Source: Aselliscus stoliczkanus | Taxonomy: Eukaryota; Chordata; Mammalia; Chiroptera; Hipposideridae | Direction of reading: 5' to 3' | NCBI GenBank assembly: GCA_033961575.1 | Contig: CM066737.1 | Coordinates: forward strand, 87,850,271-87,914,270 | Length of the DNA: 64,000 nucleotides | Part shown: piece by piece, positions 33,630 through 45,711 of the stretch | How positions within the stretch are numbered: position 1 is the first letter of the stretch | How the letters are laid out: the number at the start of each line of letters is the position of its first letter | Position numbers and translations under genes: made by a program | Notes under the pieces: generated by a model | The model's database searches: none | The model's input: only the letters and a program-made list of their open reading frames with translations | What the model was told of the DNA's origin: nothing

Positions 33630-34880
33630 TTTATAAGATGCAAAAAGTGGTGTCAGAACTTATCGCAGAGGTAAGAGAACTCAGGAAAAGTACAGACATG
33701 CATGTAGGTCAGCACTGGGATGTGTTTGTGGTAGCTTTCATAAAGAAGATGAGCTGGGAATTAGTTGTGAACATTTTAAAATTAGAGTGGGAGGCAGCTA
33801 AATGGGCAATTGTAGGAGAGCAATTCCAGACAGGTGGACACCAATACATACAAAGAATTTAAAGGATGAGGGTGGTTATATGAGGTCAGACAATTAAGTT
33901 CATGAACTCATCCTAGAAAAAGTGCTACATAACTCATTGCTGAATATCACTACGGTCACCTTTTAAATACTCCTCTTGGGAAGCTATGCACTGACGCCAG
34001 TGCCTAGTCCACCCTTCAAAGCAATTTTGGAACTCCTTTTTCTAGAGTGGCCATCCGAGCTGTCATCGTATTACCCTCGATGTCCTGAATGTCATCCAAA
34101 TGTCTTCCTTTCAATGTTTCTTGATCTTTGGGTAAAGAAAGAAGTCATTGGGGGCCAGATCAGGTGAGCAGGGAGGATGCTCCAATACAGTGATTTGTTT
34201 ACTGGCTAAAAACTCCCTCACAGACAGCGCTGTGTGAGCTGGTGCATTGTCATGATGCAAGAGCCATGAATTGTTGGCGAAAAGTCAGGTCGTGTAACTT
34301 TTTCACACAGCCTTTTCAGCTCTTCCAAATGATAAACTTGGTTAACTGTTTGTCCAATTGGTACAAATTCATAATGAATAATCCCTCTGATATCAAAAAA
34401 GGTTAGCAACATCTCATTGCAACAAGTTTGCAAACCTAATTGTCAGACATTGTATATGTAAATCTGCAAACCATTTGGGTTTGCTGGAGCAAAAATGCAA
34501 ATGGAGGTGTGGCTGAAGGTGAGCCTGAGCAGGGAGGCATGAGCAAGATTGCTGAGGGAGACCTGTATTTCCCAAACAGCTGGGTCTATAACTATGCACT
34601 AGGGGACCACTGAATGGTTTCCTGTAAGGCAGAAGAGATCAGATTACATGAACTCTGAGGTGACTGTGGAGAAGGGGTGGTCACAGAGACAGGGAGATGG
34701 CAGGCAGTGAGACCAAGTAAGAAGTGATCATTTTAGCTCCGTTGAAGGCAGGGCCTTTCATTGGTGAGAGGTACAGAGAAAATGAAAAATCTAGGAGAGC
34801 ATCTAAGTTTCTGATTTAGGTGATTGGGTATCTGAGATGTTTCCTAAACATGATGATAAGTAAAAAAAACAAATGTGGGG
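33630..34880 (+). mobile_element. L2-like ancient LINE sequence, split by a mariner
   Basis: Both sides of the mariner (33630-33880 and 34455-34880) show phrases typical of L2-derived sequence, for example 'gagtgggaggcagctaaatgg' and 'gatcagattacatgaactctgagg...gagaccaagtaagaagtgatc'. Weakly conserved. Confidence 0.4.
33881..34452 (-). mobile_element. Internally deleted mariner transposon with TA target sites
   Basis: The termini carry GTCAGACAATTAAGTTC on the left and, reverse complemented, GTCTGACAATTAGGTTTGC on the right, flanked by TA at 33879-33880 and 34453-34454. The minus strand encodes parts of a mariner transposase: LLTFFDIRGIIHYEFVPIGQ, then the catalytic-region type text ending in an EFLASKQITVLEHPP-like block and CSPDLAPNDFF-like text across frameshifts. 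At about 570 bp it is well short of the usual 1.3 kb; the N-terminal half is missing, so it cannot be active. Confidence 0.88.
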
Positions 34881-35430
34881 GTGAAAGATCATGTGTCACT
34901 TTTAACCCCTGTGGACCCCGAGGTTCCTGCTTAAGTTTGATACCAACCAAAACCAATCCTTGAGTCAAGGACTTAGGTGCTGGTGACAACTACTCAGAGG
35001 TCATTTCATTTTGGATTTTGATATGGAATCGGAATGTGCTTTTATTTATATTTGGATGTTAGTGTTGGGATAGAAATTGTAGTTCAAGCCCAAAACTCAA
35101 AAAACAGATTGTAAAACTGATGTTGGCAAACCTATGAAAAGACCCCAGTTTCAATTTTTAGCAGTATTCCAAGTCTGTCTATTCTGTCCTTAGGAATAGT
35201 CCATTCTCTCACCTGATTTTGGTATCAGCCTCATTTATGTACTACTTTTGCAAACCTTTCATACCACAAACACCATTTAAGTCTTTATAATTCAAAACTC
35301 ATTGGTGTGGAACCTGGCATTTCCCCCAAATAAATAATAATTCAACTCAGCACCAAACCATGATTGAACACCTACTCTGCTGTATCCAAAATGAGCTGTT
35401 AAAACATTGAATATTGGGTTGGAATAGCCC

Positions 35431-36250
35431 CTTGTATTAGTCAGGGTCAGAGAGGTCCCAGAAACTACCCAGTAACTTGCACAAGGAAGGCTTACCACCA
35501 ATAAGTATTAACTCTTTACGGGGACTTATTTTTTGAGAGGGAATAGAACAGAATTCACAAGAATCCCCTAGGGCTGAGGAATATAGTACCCAAGAGAGGA
35601 ACTGATTTGCAAAGCGAGGAGCTCTACCCAAGGTCAGGATTCAAACCTGTTTGGAAAGAGTGTGTTTCCAGCGCATGAGATGGCAAAAAAGTTCACTAGG
35701 ATGACCTCACCCAGAGCTCGTACATGGTCAGGGGCTGACACTTGTGTGAAGGGAATCTTGGAGTGGGGTGCTGACAAAGCTTCTAGGGAAGTAACCTGGG
35801 GAGGGGATGCTATTGGAGTTGCTGGGAAGCCCCATGGGGTGCCTGGTGGAGTCCCTGGGAAGCTATCTGCAGTAGGTGCTGATGAACTTAGGGAAACCAG
35901 CTTGGGCTCCAGGACTCAGCCCATGGATTTGCTACTCATGCTGAACTTGCTGTGGGGCATCCACACAACTTTTCTGAAGACACCTGTAGAGGATGCTGCT
36001 GAAACTTATGGGGTAGGACTGGGGAACAGCTGAAGTTAGCTCTGCTGGTCATCCCACAGGCCAACCCAGAGCCACAGAAACAAGGAAGAAGTAAAAACAC
36101 ACTGGAATGGAGAAACCTGTGCCTGCTCCCCGCCCCCGCCCCTCCGCCCGTGTCCCTCCAGCGTCCTCTACTGACAAAGATTAGCATCACGCCAGCTGGC
36201 AAAGAGCGATTCCAGTATCACCAACACATCATTGTTGAAAGGCAATACAT
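35431..36250. repeat. Unclassified repeat-like region, LTR-like in style
   Basis: The start 'ttgtattagtcagggtcagagaggtcccag' and the later GC-richer stretch (CCCCGCCCCCGCCCCTCCGCCCG at 36129-36151, then 'ccagcgtcctctactgacaaagattagcatcacgccagctggcaaag') resemble interspersed repeat sequence. I cannot name the family. The 123-codon open frame at 35662 is not conserved-looking. Confidence 0.3.
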
Positions 36251-36487
36251 TTATAACTGGCATATCCCCCTACAACTCATTGGGTATGGACCTTGTGTAA
36301 TATTTTACAAGCTCCCATTTCCTTATATGTGATAATGGATCCTGTTTCATAGGGTTCTCTTGAGTAAAATAGAAAACACTGCATAGGAAGGGCTTACTAT
36401 AGTGCTGGGAACAGAGTACATATGCAATAAAGGATCGGCACTTTTATTTTTACTAAGCTGTATGCTGTAGTACCAGCCCTTAAAGCA

Positions 36488-36488
<1 letters not shown>

Positions 36489-36514
<26 letters not shown>
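36489..36514 (+). repeat. (TG)n microsatellite
   Basis: A GT run followed by GCGCGCATGTGTGTAAGCAGTGTGTG, an interrupted purine-pyrimidine alternating tract. Confidence 0.9.
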
Positions 36515-36520
<6 letters not shown>

Positions 36521-37799
36521 TGTGTAAGCAGTGTGTGTGGGTGTGTATCTCACCAATGACAGGGATAGACGAATACATATATTCTGATATGAAAAACAAT
36601 GAAATGTGCCCACCTCTATTATTAAAATAAAATGCAGAAAACTGAGAAAAGGACTTCTTTTGTCATCTCCTTAGTCTTAAACATGACAGGAGTTCTCCAT
36701 TTCTACTTCAGTAGTCAATTAAGCAGAATCCTATAGTCACATAAATAAACTTGAAACTGCTCTCAGTCCTTGCTATGCTTATAGAAAATACCTAGCCACA
36801 CAGAACCTGAGAGTAATTTGGCAATAATATAAAGCATGTTTGGTGCCTTAGAGTTTTGCAGAAAACCATATCATGCTAGAGATTATAGCCTTCTCAAATT
36901 CTATTGTGCTGGTCTTTAATAAGCTGATGTGACTTTAAAGATAGGAGGTAGTAACAGGGTTTTCCTATTGGGGTGTAATCTGGATCCTTTGATCAATTCC
37001 AAGCTACTTGGGTAAGAGAGACACACCTAATAATTTGTTAGCTAAATCAATTGTTTGGATGTTCTCATTGAACATTTCGTTGAAAAGACTGGTGTTTTGA
37101 TGCAGTGTAGATGAAGAGTTGGGATACATTTTCTAATGGGCTGGGAAAATATAATATTTAAAGAGTTTTTAAATTGATTTACTTTTCAAAAAAATCCAAG
37201 TGGTGCATTAGATTGTTATAGTCAAAAATCCTGAATTTGGTTTAAGCTATGAGTTTCTTGATTTTTTTTTTGTTGGCTACAGAAAAAATGTTTTTCCATT
37301 AATAAACACAGTGCCTTTTCACTCGAAGATGAGCCTTACCCCACTTTCCTCTCAATTAAATGCCTATGTCAGAGGTTTGTGGGGTTTTTTTATTGCCTAC
37401 CTAATGTTTCATAGAGCCACAATTATGCAGAGCAAAGGTAACATTCAATTGTCTGCTAAATCAATCAAACAGCCAGAGGCTTTATTGCCTATGAATATTT
37501 AAAAGAGATATGCTAGATCCCATTCCTAATTTCAGAGTGTGAGTTTGCATTCAGATAAGTAATAAATTATTACCATCCCTTGAAAAGGCATCCTTCACTC
37601 TCGATAATCACATGGCACTATATTTTCTACTCGCAGTCATGACTTGAAAGATGGTTAGCAAACCAGGAAAGAGCTCCCAAAAGCATACAAAATCATCTAA
37701 TTCTTACAACTCACTACAGAGTAACCAAGCCACAGAGGATGTGTTAGTGGTACAGCAACATGCATGATAATAGCGGTAATAGTATAATGGTTACACTGG

Positions 37800-37995
37800 C
37801 CCGCCTGCTCTAAGGGCCCGACATGCCTCTTCTCATTGGTTCTCACAGTAACCTTGTGGTATAAAGTCTTGTACATACCCATTTTACAGATGTGAAAGGA
37901 TATCAAATGCCACGGAACCAGTAACAAGTTATCGAGCATTTAGAGCCAAGTTTCTTTGTGCTTGCACCTGGGCCTATGACCACTTTACCACATGA
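37800..37995 (-). repeat. MIR SINE, antisense
   Basis: 'ttctcacagtaaccttgtggtataaag...cccattttacagatgtgaaaggatatc...gcacctgggcctatgaccac' is the reverse complement order of MIR. Confidence 0.6.
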
Positions 37996-38204
37996 CCTCC
38001 TATCTCAGTGATTCTTTCCCTATATTAAAATAAAAGCTGCCTGGTAAGAAGTGACTATTACAGTTAACGAGTGTCCCAGTTTCTACGGAATGCTTATAAC
38101 ATAACCTTCACAGTATTAGGATGACTAATTAAACTAAAACATTTTAGAATCTTAAATATTCAAATCACATATTTAGAGTCTAAAACCTTCACCAGTTTCA
38201 CTTT

Positions 38205-38850
38205 TAATTAAAGTTTATTGGGGTGACAATTGTTAGTAAAGTTACATAAATTTCAGGTGTACAATTCTATAATACATCATCTCTATATTACATTGTCTGT
38301 GCACCACCCAGAGTCAGTTCTCTTTCCATCACCATATATTGGACCCCATTTACCCTCATCTAACACCCCTTCCCTCCTTACCCTCTGGTATCCACTAAAC
38401 TATTGTCTGTTTATGAGTTTTTGTTTCTTCCTTTGTTTGTCTTGCTCCTTTGTTGTTTTCAGTTTTATATACCACATATCAGTGAAATCATATGGTTCTT
38501 GGCTTTTTCTGTCTGAATTATTTTGAAGGCATTGTGGAGGTTCCTCAAAAAATTAAGAATAGAATTACCATCTGACCCAGCAATCTCTCTCCTGGATGTC
38601 TACCAAAAAAAATCTGAAAACATTTATCTGTAAAGATATATGCACTCCGATGTTCATTGCAGCTTTATTTACAGTGGCCAAGACATGGAAACAACCAAAG
38701 TGTCCTTTGATAGATAATTGGATTAAGAAGATATGATATGTATACACAATGGAATACTACTCTGCCATAAGAAAAGATGAAATAGTGCCATTTGTGACTA
38801 CATGGATGGGTCTTGAGATTATAATGCTAATTGAAATAAGTCCGACCAGT
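38205..38850 (-). mobile_element. L1 insertion with 5' inversion (twin priming), minus strand
   Basis: 38205-38530 is the L1 3' UTR in antisense, starting TTAATTAAAGTTTATTGGGG and ending at the ORF2 boundary (CTGTCTGAATTA). 38531-38850 is the adjacent ORF2 C-terminal segment in the opposite orientation (…GACCCAGCAATCTCTCTCCTGG…ATGGAATACTACTCTGCC…TTGAAATAAGTCCGACC). The two segments are contiguous in L1 but head in opposite directions, as twin priming produces. ACCAGTT occurs at both outer ends. Confidence 0.8.
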
Positions 38851-39284
38851 TATCTTGATTAGTGATGATCTCTTCTTTCTTGTGTATTATTAATGCCCCC
38901 ATATATGTCTTTTTCATAGCCATCTATTAGATCTTTCGCCTGACCTTACAAGTAAACAGAGTGAAAGAAAAGAGGTAAAATCTAGATTGGTTAATTCTGC
39001 TTTAATAGTAACATGATGATAGGCTGCTTAAGAGACCCATTAGTTGTTTCAGGTATTTGTGACTTTGTTCACTCAATGTCACATCTCCCTTAGCATGGAT
39101 AGACCAAATAGACAAATACAGCTTGAGGGTAAAACTATAGAGTAACACAGGAAAGAAAGTGATAGTATATCAATCATTAGGTCAAAATTTTATTGGAAAG
39201 CCCTTTGTCTAATAAAATAATATGCTTTATGATTCTGTCAATACGTTTACTTCTTAGAAAATATCAAGCCAGAATAGCATTAAT

Positions 39285-39420
39285 AGACATAGCTACTATT
39301 TATTGAGTACTTTTTATGTCAGTCCTTGTGCTAGGAAATTATAAACAGTATAAAACTTAATCTTCACATTAGTTTTATGAGGTAGATTTGATTAGCTCAC
39401 TTCCCAGATGTTGAAATGTG
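39285..39420 (-). repeat. MIR-like fragment, antisense
   Basis: 'agctactatttattgagtactttttatgtcagtccttgtgctagg...cttaatcttcacattagttttatgaggtagatttgatta' follows the reverse complement of a MIR/L2 3' end. Confidence 0.5.
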
Positions 39421-39514
39421 GCTGACTTCCATTCCCAGGAATGAGGCAGACGACGTATTCTAAACTGCCCTCTGCAGAACACCAGGATGCTGGGAATTTG
39501 CAACAAATATACTC

Positions 39515-39667
39515 CTTTTTACTAGTTTCAGGTGTACAAAACAATGTAATAGTTAGACATTTACACCCCTCACAAAGTGATAAACCCCTCCCCCAATCTA
39601 CTACCCCTCTGACATCATATATAGCTGTTGCAGTTCCACTGACTGTATTCTTTATGCTGCACTCCAC

Positions 39668-39710
<43 letters not shown>

Positions 39711-39800
39711 TCAAAATTATAGTTGACATTCATTATTATTCAGCTTTAGCTATACAGCGCAGTGGGCAGGCAACTACACCATCCATGAAATGGTCTCCCT
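39515..39800 (-). mobile_element. Older L1 3' UTR, antisense, with (AT)18
   Basis: 'ctagtttcaggtgtacaaaacaatgtaatagttagacatttacacccctc...gttgcagttccactgactgtattctttatgctgcactccac' is the antisense 3' UTR of an older L1, and 'atagttgacattcattattattcagc' follows. A perfect (AT) run occupies 39671-39706. Confidence 0.65.
39671..39706 (+). repeat. (AT)18 microsatellite
   Basis: A perfect self-complementary AT run inside the L1 remnant. Confidence 0.95.
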
Positions 39801-40329
39801 ACAACAAATATACTTTTAAATGTTTGCACTCTTGCAGGGAAGTATGAGTAAACCTTTAAAAGCCAGATTAAAAAAAAAACAGAACGAAAAATAAAATGAA
39901 TGAAACTGAAGCCATAGAACTAATGCAACTATGAGCAGTGACCCTGCATTGCCCTGGTGTTCACAGCTAATCAAAGCACTAGATTTTGGGTGAATGAAGC
40001 CAACTGATAGAAGAGAGATCTGAGAGAGCCTCAGGGTCAAGCAAATTTGGGAGAGATGAGCAAAGATTCTACATATGACAGATAGGGGATAGTCTGTCTG
40101 CAGGGGGCACCAGTATAAAAATAGGTCCATGACTCTTCTTGCTCAGAGTATAAAAGCAATAGTAAGAAAAATTGTAATAATCTCACCTGAAAATATGTAA
40201 CCATAGGCCTGTCCTTATGAGGATCCTTATTTGAATGTATATTACCAATAAGTGTCAAGGCTTCCCCAAGACAAGAGGTTAAGCAGCTCCACATTGGTAG
40301 CACCCTAATACTGGTCAGAAACAAATCTA

Positions 40330-41250
40330 AATCCTTTAGAAAGAAAAGTATTCTTAGTATTCTCTCAGATTAAATTCAGTGAAATTTGATCTCACCATAA
40401 AAACCCCACAAGCACAAGAAACCAAGCCATCATGAAGCAAAGTCATCACCTACAGCACTGAGTGATTTAGACCTCCTCTACAATCAAATACTAAAAATGC
40501 CATATGACTAATATAAAATAAGTAGGTAAATATTAAATAAATGATACTGAAAATTGAATAAACAATTAAACATAAAAGTTGGTGAGGAAGATTTGTAAAA
40601 GATCAAACTAATACTACCAAAGTTAAAATTATCATTCTAAAAATTTTTAAAAAACTGTATATTAGATATGTTTAATGTATATTAAAGAGTTCAAGAACAA
40701 ATGAGTTAAGAGACAAATTGAAAAAAAAATATGTAGAATGTGGTACCAAAAACTAAGGAGGTTGACAATATGGACAGGAAGGCAAACGATATTGGGGTAG
40801 ATTACAAATGTCTGACTTACATCTAATAGGAAGTTCTGAAGAAGAAAATAAAGAAAATGGATATGCAGGAAAATATAAAGGATACGGAAGAAAAATTTCC
40901 AGAGCCAGTCACACAATCTGCTTCATCAGGAAGCATAATATATAACATGCAGAACAAATAAATGGAAATCTGCTTTTAGATGTATCACAGTGATACGGCA
41001 GAATTCCAAAGACAAAGGTAACTTAGCAACCAGAGAGATGAGACATATACCTATGAAATAATGTAACTTGAACTGACATTAGACTTCTGAACTACAACAA
41101 AAAAAGTGAGAATATTTTCATGTTGAGAAAAAAAATTACCATCAGCCTAGAATTCTGAACTCAGCAAAATTACATATTAAGAACATGTTTGAATTAGACA
41201 TTTTCAGAGAAACAAAACTAATACTTTACCCCAGCTGAGCCTTTCTAAAA
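40330..41250 (+). mobile_element. Old L1/HAL1-like ORF1 remnant, sense
   Basis: A-rich sense sequence with 'gaagttctgaagaagaaaataaagaaaatgg', 'cagagccagtcacacaatctgcttcatcagg', 'aacttagcaaccagagagatgagaca' and 'accatcagcctagaattctgaactcagcaaaatt' follows the order of HAL1/L1M ORF1 ends. Confidence 0.55.
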
Positions 41251-41257
41251 GAAAGTA

Positions 41258-41413
41258 CAGTAATACCTTGGTTTGCAAGGATAATTCGTTCTGGAAACAA
41301 ACTACTCGAATTGCAAGACATCGCTCGTTTACCATGTTAAAATGTATTAGAAATGTTTGGTCCTCTTGTGGAACACTCGCAAACCACATTACTCACAATC
41401 CAAGATTTTACTG
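41258..41413 (+). mobile_element. 156-bp TA-flanked MITE, copy 1
   Basis: It starts CAGTAATACCTTGGTTTGCA and ends with the reverse complement CAGTAAAATCTTGGATTGTG, flanked by TA at 41256-41257 and 41414-41415. It is noncoding and nearly the same as the copy at 63654-63807. A Tc1/mariner or pogo relative is likely. Confidence 0.85.
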
Positions 41414-41439
41414 TAATTCTAAAAGGAAGGTGTGAGATG

Positions 41440-41665
41440 CCCTGAAATGAAGAGACAAAAGAGAGATGATTCTCTGAGCCATGTGAGGAAAACGCAAGGA
41501 GGCCGTTTGCAATCCAGAAAAAGGTCTCCCACCAGAGACTGAATCTATGGATAGCTTGATCTTGAACTTCTCAGCCTCCAGAGCTGTGAGAAATAAGTGT
41601 GTGCTATATAAGCCACCTAGTCTATTGTTTTTGTTACAGCATCCCAAGCTGATAAAGACAGGCTG
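41440..41665 (+). mobile_element. ERVL-MaLR-type LTR fragment, sense
   Basis: 'gagccatgtgaggaaaacgcaaggaggccgtttgcaa', 'tcagcctccagagctgtgagaaataagtg', 'tataagccacctagtctattgtttttgttacagcatcccaagctgataaagaca' is the 3' half of an MLT1/MST-like LTR. No retroviral genes are present. Confidence 0.75.
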
Positions 41666-41799
41666 AAAAATATAAGACTTTTTACCAACATTTGACACAA
41701 ATGGTACAAGAGGCAAAGTCCCATGACAATCTCACTCAAACATACTAGAAAAAATTCTAAGATGAATTTTGGCAAATTGGATCCAGTTGTATATAAAAC

Positions 41800-42165
41800 A
41801 GTTTTTAAGCTTGATGCTCTCTTTCTCTGTCCACTCCTTTTGATATTTTATGCAGTGTCATCACTTTCAATATCTTCTACATACCAATGATTCTCAAAAT
41901 ATTATCTCTAGGACAGACCTCTGCCCTAAACTCTAGGCCCGTGTATCCACCCTTCTGGGATCTATCCCGTGTTTCGCTATCTCACAGAGGATTCAAACTT
42001 GAGTTCCTCTCAAGCCTACCCAACACAGTGATCTTCATCCTTATTCATAGCAACGCATTCTTTACTTTTCTCAGACCGGAAACCCTAAAGTAATCTTGGG
42101 CTCATCTCTTCACCAACCTCTCTCCAGTGGATATGAAAGCTAGTCCCAGCCGATCTAAATGTGGT
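41800..42165 (-). repeat. L2-like sequence, antisense (tentative)
   Basis: 'ttctcaaaatattatctctaggacagacctctgccctaaactctaggcccgtgtatcc...gaggattcaaacttgagttcctc' resembles antisense text of an ancient mammalian LINE. Diverged. Confidence 0.35.
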
Positions 42166-42376
42166 CTGGCAGACAATATGGGGTATATAAGCTCCCCATA
42201 TATTTTTTTTTTATGAACCAGGTTCTTTTAACTTCCATCATACTCAATTCACGTTTAGACCGCTTTATACTGGTGTATAAAAATATATATCTAATAACTT
42301 GACCTCTGTCTGTTAATAGGCTGTCATCATAAAGAGGTGATATTAAACCTACATACTAGATAATTTCAGAGCCAAA

Positions 42377-42383
<7 letters not shown>

Positions 42384-42411
<28 letters not shown>
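42384..42411 (+). repeat. (TG)14 microsatellite
   Basis: A perfect GT/TG run. Confidence 0.92.
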
Positions 42412-42414
<3 letters not shown>

Positions 42415-42984
42415 AATAAATGAATGAAACATGTTGTCTCTTCATCTGTTTCACTGCTAAGGTAAAAGTATAAATTTTACCAAAAATATTAAGTCAATAG
42501 CAGTAGACCTATATGTTAAATTACTGATCAGATTAGACTTATGGGCTAAGACTTTTTTATGCTAATTTTGATGGGAAGCATATAAACAAAGTTATCCATT
42601 TAAAGAGTAAAATATTATAAGCTATTGAGTTTTCTCTAAAATGGTAGCATTGGTGAACTTAGAATCAGCTAAGTTCTAATATTTAACTTTCCTCTTGGCA
42701 TATAAATATTTTTTACCTCTGTTCTTCCTAAGTTGTCCATGTTTCAAAGGGAGAACCTGGTACTTAGAAAAGTAGTCTCTACTGGCTGGATTCCTTTGCT
42801 CAACCCCCACTCACACGGTCACTCATTAATAATAGATGACTTCTTCAGTTGCTGGAGGGTAAACTGTGAGATTCACGTGAGGGAAAGGAGGAAGTGGGCA
42901 GGGGTGAAGTAGAGGGAGGATGTGCAAATTATTCTTTAAGGTGTTTGATGGCAAGAAATGGTAGCTATGTGATGTGATGAAAGT

Positions 42985-43105
42985 GGCAGCTAAAGCTATG
43001 GTAATCATTTTGCAAGTTATAAATGTGTCAGACCTACACATTGTACACCTTCAATGTACACAATGTTATGTGTCAATTATATCTCAATAAAGCTGGAAAA
43101 AATAA
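42985..43105 (+). mobile_element. L1 3' end, sense
   Basis: 'gtaatcattttgcaagttataaatgtgtc...cattgtacaccttcaatgtacacaatgttatgtgtcaattatatctcaataaagctgg' matches the terminus of the L1 at 12440-13190. Confidence 0.8.
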
Positions 43106-45597
43106 TTAGCATGTCTTCGGAACTCAATGTTAAAAAATGTTTGGTGAGAAAAGAGAAGGGACAATGACTTGAGAAATAGGATAGAGAAAATGTTTTATTG
43201 ACTTTCAGGACAGTGAAAATTTGAGCATGTTTGTAATCTGAGGGAAGATCCACTAGGTATACATACTTAATATATAAGAGCAAGGTCTTACAGGAAAAGA
43301 GATATAAGCAAAAACGGAAGAATGGACTTGGAAAGTGAAAAAGAGAATTGAGAGAACATGAAGTTATTTTGAGACAAAAAGTAGTAAGGTTGAGAAACTT
43401 GACTCGTGAAAGATCCCATGCCTGACCACATGCTACATCTGTTTTTTCAATTGTGTAGAGTTGGTGACATTAGAAGTGGGGATGGAAGAATAGAGAATCG
43501 GTTGGTGCCTTTGAGGAAGTGAGTGCAGAAAGCATTTGGAACTGGAGCTCTTCTGTTGTATATCAATCAACTGAAAATAAGAAAAGTGTCAGGGGACAAT
43601 AGTAGACTCAGTAATAGTAAAATGGTTTGCAGTGGAAACAGTTATGTGATTCTCCTGCAGTTTTCTGCCAGATAATAATTTTTTTCACAACCACATACAT
43701 ACAGACACATGGGCAATCAAAACAAAAGGGACCTTTGTGTCCATTACCTTCAGGTAGTATCTCCAGGATGTGTGATCATATTCTGCAATCACCAAGAGGC
43801 TGGTCTTCGGAGTCTTATTAGTTGGAAGTCATTCATTTGGTATTGATTTTTCATCCATCCAGTATGTCACCACGTCCTGTTGACTCTAATTTGAATTTCA
43901 TGTTTGTTTGTTTTTTAATTATTTTTCTAACTTATCAATTTAGTTTGGATTCTTATTTCAACCATGTGGTTATTGGCCATTTTCTCCAAGTTATTGTAAT
44001 CAGGATCAGCTACTTCATTTTCAGGGCTGAGTGCCAGAAGAAAATGTAGATTGCTGGTTCAAAAATTAAGAATTTTAAGACAGCGACAGGGAATGCTAAA
44101 CAAAGCATGCAATAGCACATGACTGCTCAGGTTGCATGCCCATCATGCCAGCCCTGATTGACATTTTATATACTTGGTTCATTTTACAACTAAATTGCTT
44201 TTGAAATTGTTCAGGAGTTCCAGAACTTCGACTCATTTATAACAGAACATCATTGTTTAAAGAGATTCCACTGGGAATTATCAACAATGATAAATGCTTT
44301 AATATTTTGAAAGGTAGAGTTTTTATCTAATTCTTAGAGCATTAGTAATGGATTAGCTTCTAGGATTACATTTTTCTATGTTTGGGATTTGCTCTTTGAA
44401 TTTGTTTGTTCCTGACAGTGGAAGAAAAAGATTTGGGATATCTTGAATCTTGACTTTCCTAGTTTAAATGCTATGTGATAAAACTATTATCTTTATACAA
44501 AAATTTCTCTGCAAGCAGATATGCCAAACATCTGTGTTCAAGGAGACTTCCTTTTTGATCTGAGTAGTGGTCTATATAACTTGCTCTCATAGTAATTTTA
44601 ATTGAATAATTGGACAAGAGTGATTACATTTTAAAGGAAAAAAAATCACCTGCTTGATATTTGCACACAGTGACAAACCCAGTAGTCCAGCCATCTTTAA
44701 TGTAGGAAAAATCATCAAGAGAGTATATGCGTTTTATTTTTTAAATTAGAAAATAGTTTTTAATCCTTTATTTGCTGTATCTTCTTTTGTTATCTGAGAA
44801 GTGTATCTTTCTTTTCCTACTATTAATTATGTGAGTTACCTTGATTCTTTCTTTAATAATATTTTCACACACATCTTGTATTTTTAATTTAATTGTCTAT
44901 TTTATAGATACTGAAACTGAAATATTATGTAACCGTCATAAGTAAAAGGGCAATGGTAAATGCATTTTATTCTTATTTTTAATCACCATGAATCATGAAG
45001 ATTTATTTATATTTTTAATTTTGTAAGTAATAATTTTATATTTAAATATAATTTATCCTACTTCAATAAATAGTGTCCCTTGGGCCATTTTTTCATTGAC
45101 ATTTCTGAAATGTTTTATAAAGCAGTAGTTATAATTTCCTTGTCTGAATGTATACCAAATATAGCATATTGGCTTTTTTCTAGTTCAGACACAAGGAGAC
45201 ACACCAACGCACATACACCACACATATGTTGATGTATATGTATGTGTATATATTTGTGTGCATGTGTGTGTATACTTTTTAATATCTAATTGATATTTAA
45301 GTATTATATATTCACTCTAGACAAATGTCTTTTGCTTTGGGAGAGCATTAAAATATTTATGAACAAGTATGAATACATCCATTTAGGGGTATCTTGTTCT
45401 TAAATTTTTATAATTTGATGGTTGCACTCTTTCCTCTGAATTTGGAATAGAAAAAGAGGGAGTTAATATGTAAATGAAAAAAATCTGATATTAAGGCCTA
45501 AAAACTAATCAGGTATAAAATAACCTAGTTTGTATTGATAAATTAGAATTTAGGAATGAATTTTTGGATAGAGGATTTCTTAAAAAAAATTTTATTC

Positions 45598-45711
45598 CTG
45601 GGCCGGCCGAGTGGTGTGGTGGTTAAGCGCTGGCTTGGGAAGCCAGCGGCCCCGGTTCGGTCCCACATATGAGGGCCAGTGACACTGCCCTCACAAAAAA
45701 CAAAACAAAAC
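45598..45711 (+). mobile_element. tRNA-derived SINE (family A), sense, with target duplication
   Basis: CTGGGCCGGCCGAGTGGTGTGG, TTAAGCGCTGGCTTGGGAAG, CGGTTCGGTCCCACATATGAG, then an A/C tail. AAAAAAATTTTATTC before and AAAAAAATTTATTC after form the duplication. One of the best preserved copies in the window. Confidence 0.93.

Noticed and set aside
35662..36033. 123-codon frame in a GC-richer stretch of intron 29
   Set aside because: It lies in repeat-like sequence, has no recognisable domain and no promoter or splice context.
36489..36545. Short repeats as a possible CRISPR array, here and at other GT runs
   Set aside because: They are dinucleotide microsatellites with no spacer structure, in a mammalian gene.
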